From contig SKXF01000174.1 in assembly GCA_007128555.1 (NCBI GenBank), positions 1 to 7,501 of the forward strand: 7,501 bases of DNA. Reading direction: 5' to 3'. The position numbers and the translations under genes were made by a program. The notes below the pieces were generated by a model. It saw nothing but the letters and a program-made list of their open reading frames with translations. It did no database searches and was not told where the DNA came from. Source of the stretch: Clostridia bacterium (GTDB lineage: Bacteria; Bacillota_E; SLMV01; PUMD01). Shown one piece after another: positions 6,543-7,501 of this stretch (positions within the stretch are counted from its first letter, which is position 1; each line of letters opens with the position of its first letter).

Positions 6543-6562
6543 GGGGAGTGGATTCTGAAAGC

Positions 6563-7501
6563 ATGAATTACAGCGACGATCTTGGATTGGGTGAAAACGC
6601 CCTGACGGTGCTGAGAAAACGGTACCTGGCCAGGGACTGCGAGGAAAATTCCATCGAGACACCGCGCCAGATGTTGGAGCGAGTGGCCAGGAACGTGGCG
6701 ATCATGGATGTGCTGTATTGGCCGGAGATCTATGATCCCGAGGGGGACTCTTACATACTGGAAGACGAGGTTGCCTCCGCGACGGACGAGGTGGCCCATC
6801 TGACGTCCTATGATCTCGATACCCTGAGGCGAGCCTATACCCACATGGCAAAGGAGGGCCAGATGAAAGTGGGTTTTGATGCGGTATGCGAGATCATCGG
6901 GGAGCGCCTCGGAGACATTCGCGAGTCCCAGGACGGCTTCTTTCGCATGATCAGTGAGAGGGAGTTTGTGCCCAATTCTCCCACGTTGATGAACGCGGGA
7001 AGGGAACTGCAGCAGCTGTCTGCCTGTTTTGTGCTGCCCATCGAGGACAGCATGGAGAGCATCTTCGAGTCCATTAAGAACGCAGCACTCATACATAAGT
7101 CCGGGGGAGGCACTGGGTTCAGTTTCACGCGGCTGCGCCCCACGAACGATGTGGTTCGCACCACCGGGGGGATCGCGAGCGGACCGGTGTCCTTCCTGAA
7201 GGTTTTCAACGCCGCGACGGAGGCGGTGAAACAGGGGGGGACCCGAAGGGGCGCCAACATGGGCATTCTGCGGGTTGACCATCCGGACATACGTGAGTTC
7301 ATCACATCCAAAAGGGACAACGAGGCGATTACGAACTTCAACCTCTCAGTGGGCATCACCGACGCCTTCATGGATGCCCTCGAACGGGAGGATACCTATG
7401 CCCTGGTAAATCCCAGGGACGGCAGCGTGGTGACGGAGATCCCGGCCCAGGAGGTTTTTGACCTGCTGGTCGATATGGCCTGGAAGAACGGCGAGCCCGG
7501 A
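6563..7501 (+). CDS. nrdJ: Class II (adenosylcobalamin-dependent) ribonucleotide reductase, N-terminal part, truncated by window end
   Basis: Catalytic subunit of the B12-dependent ribonucleotide reductase, which makes deoxynucleotides without needing oxygen. The frame is open to base 7501, giving the first 313 residues of a protein usually several hundred residues longer. The N-terminus [27 protein letters not shown] is typical of NrdJ. Further motifs are [12 protein letters not shown] (135-146), [16 protein letters not shown] (152-167), with Cys155 the first of the redox-active pair, [16 protein letters not shown] (178-193), [35 protein letters not shown] (202-236) and [12 protein letters not shown] (239-250). 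The second redox Cys and the radical Cys lie beyond the window. There is no N-terminal ATP-cone. The start is uncertain: ATG 6563 is chosen, while GTG 6548 in frame adds MDSES and is better spaced (11 bases) from AGGAGG at 6531-6536. Forms an operon with nrdR. Confidence 0.93.
   Translation, partial: MNYSDDLGLGENALTVLRKRYLARDCEENSIETPRQMLERVARNVAIMDVLYWPEIYDPEGDSYILEDEVASATDEVAHLTSYDLDTLRRAYTHMAKEGQMKVGFDAVCEIIGERLGDIRESQDGFFRMISEREFVPNSPTLMNAGRELQQLSACFVLPIEDSMESIFESIKNAALIHKSGGGTGFSFTRLRPTNDVVRTTGGIASGPVSFLKVFNAATEAVKQGGTRRGANMGILRVDHPDIREFITSKRDNEAITNFNLSVGITDAFMDALEREDTYALVNPRDGSVVTEIPAQEVFDLLVDMAWKNGEPG

Noticed and set aside
6437..7282. Minus-strand open frame (281 codons) opposite nrdR and nrdJ
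   Set aside because: The + strand encodes unmistakable NrdR and NrdJ motifs here; the antisense translation shows none.

Overview
The window is a compact, GC-rich bacterial stretch (well above half G+C by eye) with eight protein-coding genes, all on the + strand and mostly a few bases to about 100 bases apart. The first and last genes run off the window edges. I saw no tRNA, rRNA, CRISPR array, insertion sequence or phage gene, and base composition looks even throughout. The gene set is an orphan PfoR-type PTS IIC-like membrane protein, NrdR with a class II (B12-dependent) ribonucleotide reductase, and an imidazolonepropionase-like amidohydrolase. This suggests a GC-rich anaerobic or facultative bacterium, such as a Firmicutes/Clostridia-type or Synergistota-type lineage. 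That placement is inference and no marker gene fixes the taxon.

Bases 1-4532 look like a metabolic or peptide-use block. It holds the C-terminal part of an S9 (acylaminoacyl/prolyl-oligopeptidase-like) peptidase, the PTS EIIC_2/PfoR membrane protein, a PdxA-family dehydrogenase whose start lies inside the membrane protein gene, and, after a 94-base gap, a metal-dependent amidohydrolase starting at TTG. A perfect 16-bp inverted repeat without a T-tract closes the block.

Bases 4588-5954 hold a flavin reductase-family protein followed 2 bases later by sfsA (a PD-(D/E)xK-type nuclease-fold protein). These two are probably cotranscribed.

Bases 5955-6068 are a regulatory gap. It contains two NrdR-box-like sites 33 bp apart, around a weak extended -10 promoter. 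Bases 6069-7501 hold nrdR and the start of nrdJ. NrdR, the ATP/dATP-sensing repressor of ribonucleotide reductase genes, is followed at once by the reductase it would control. The boxes sit where autorepression of the nrdR-nrdJ operon would be expected.

Most of the window is recognisable housekeeping or accessory metabolism. I found no convincing new defence, mobile or signalling system. The items most worth a second look are the tandem NrdR boxes, the substituted active-site positions in the PdxA homologue beside an orphan IIC protein, and the large perfect hairpin after the amidohydrolase.
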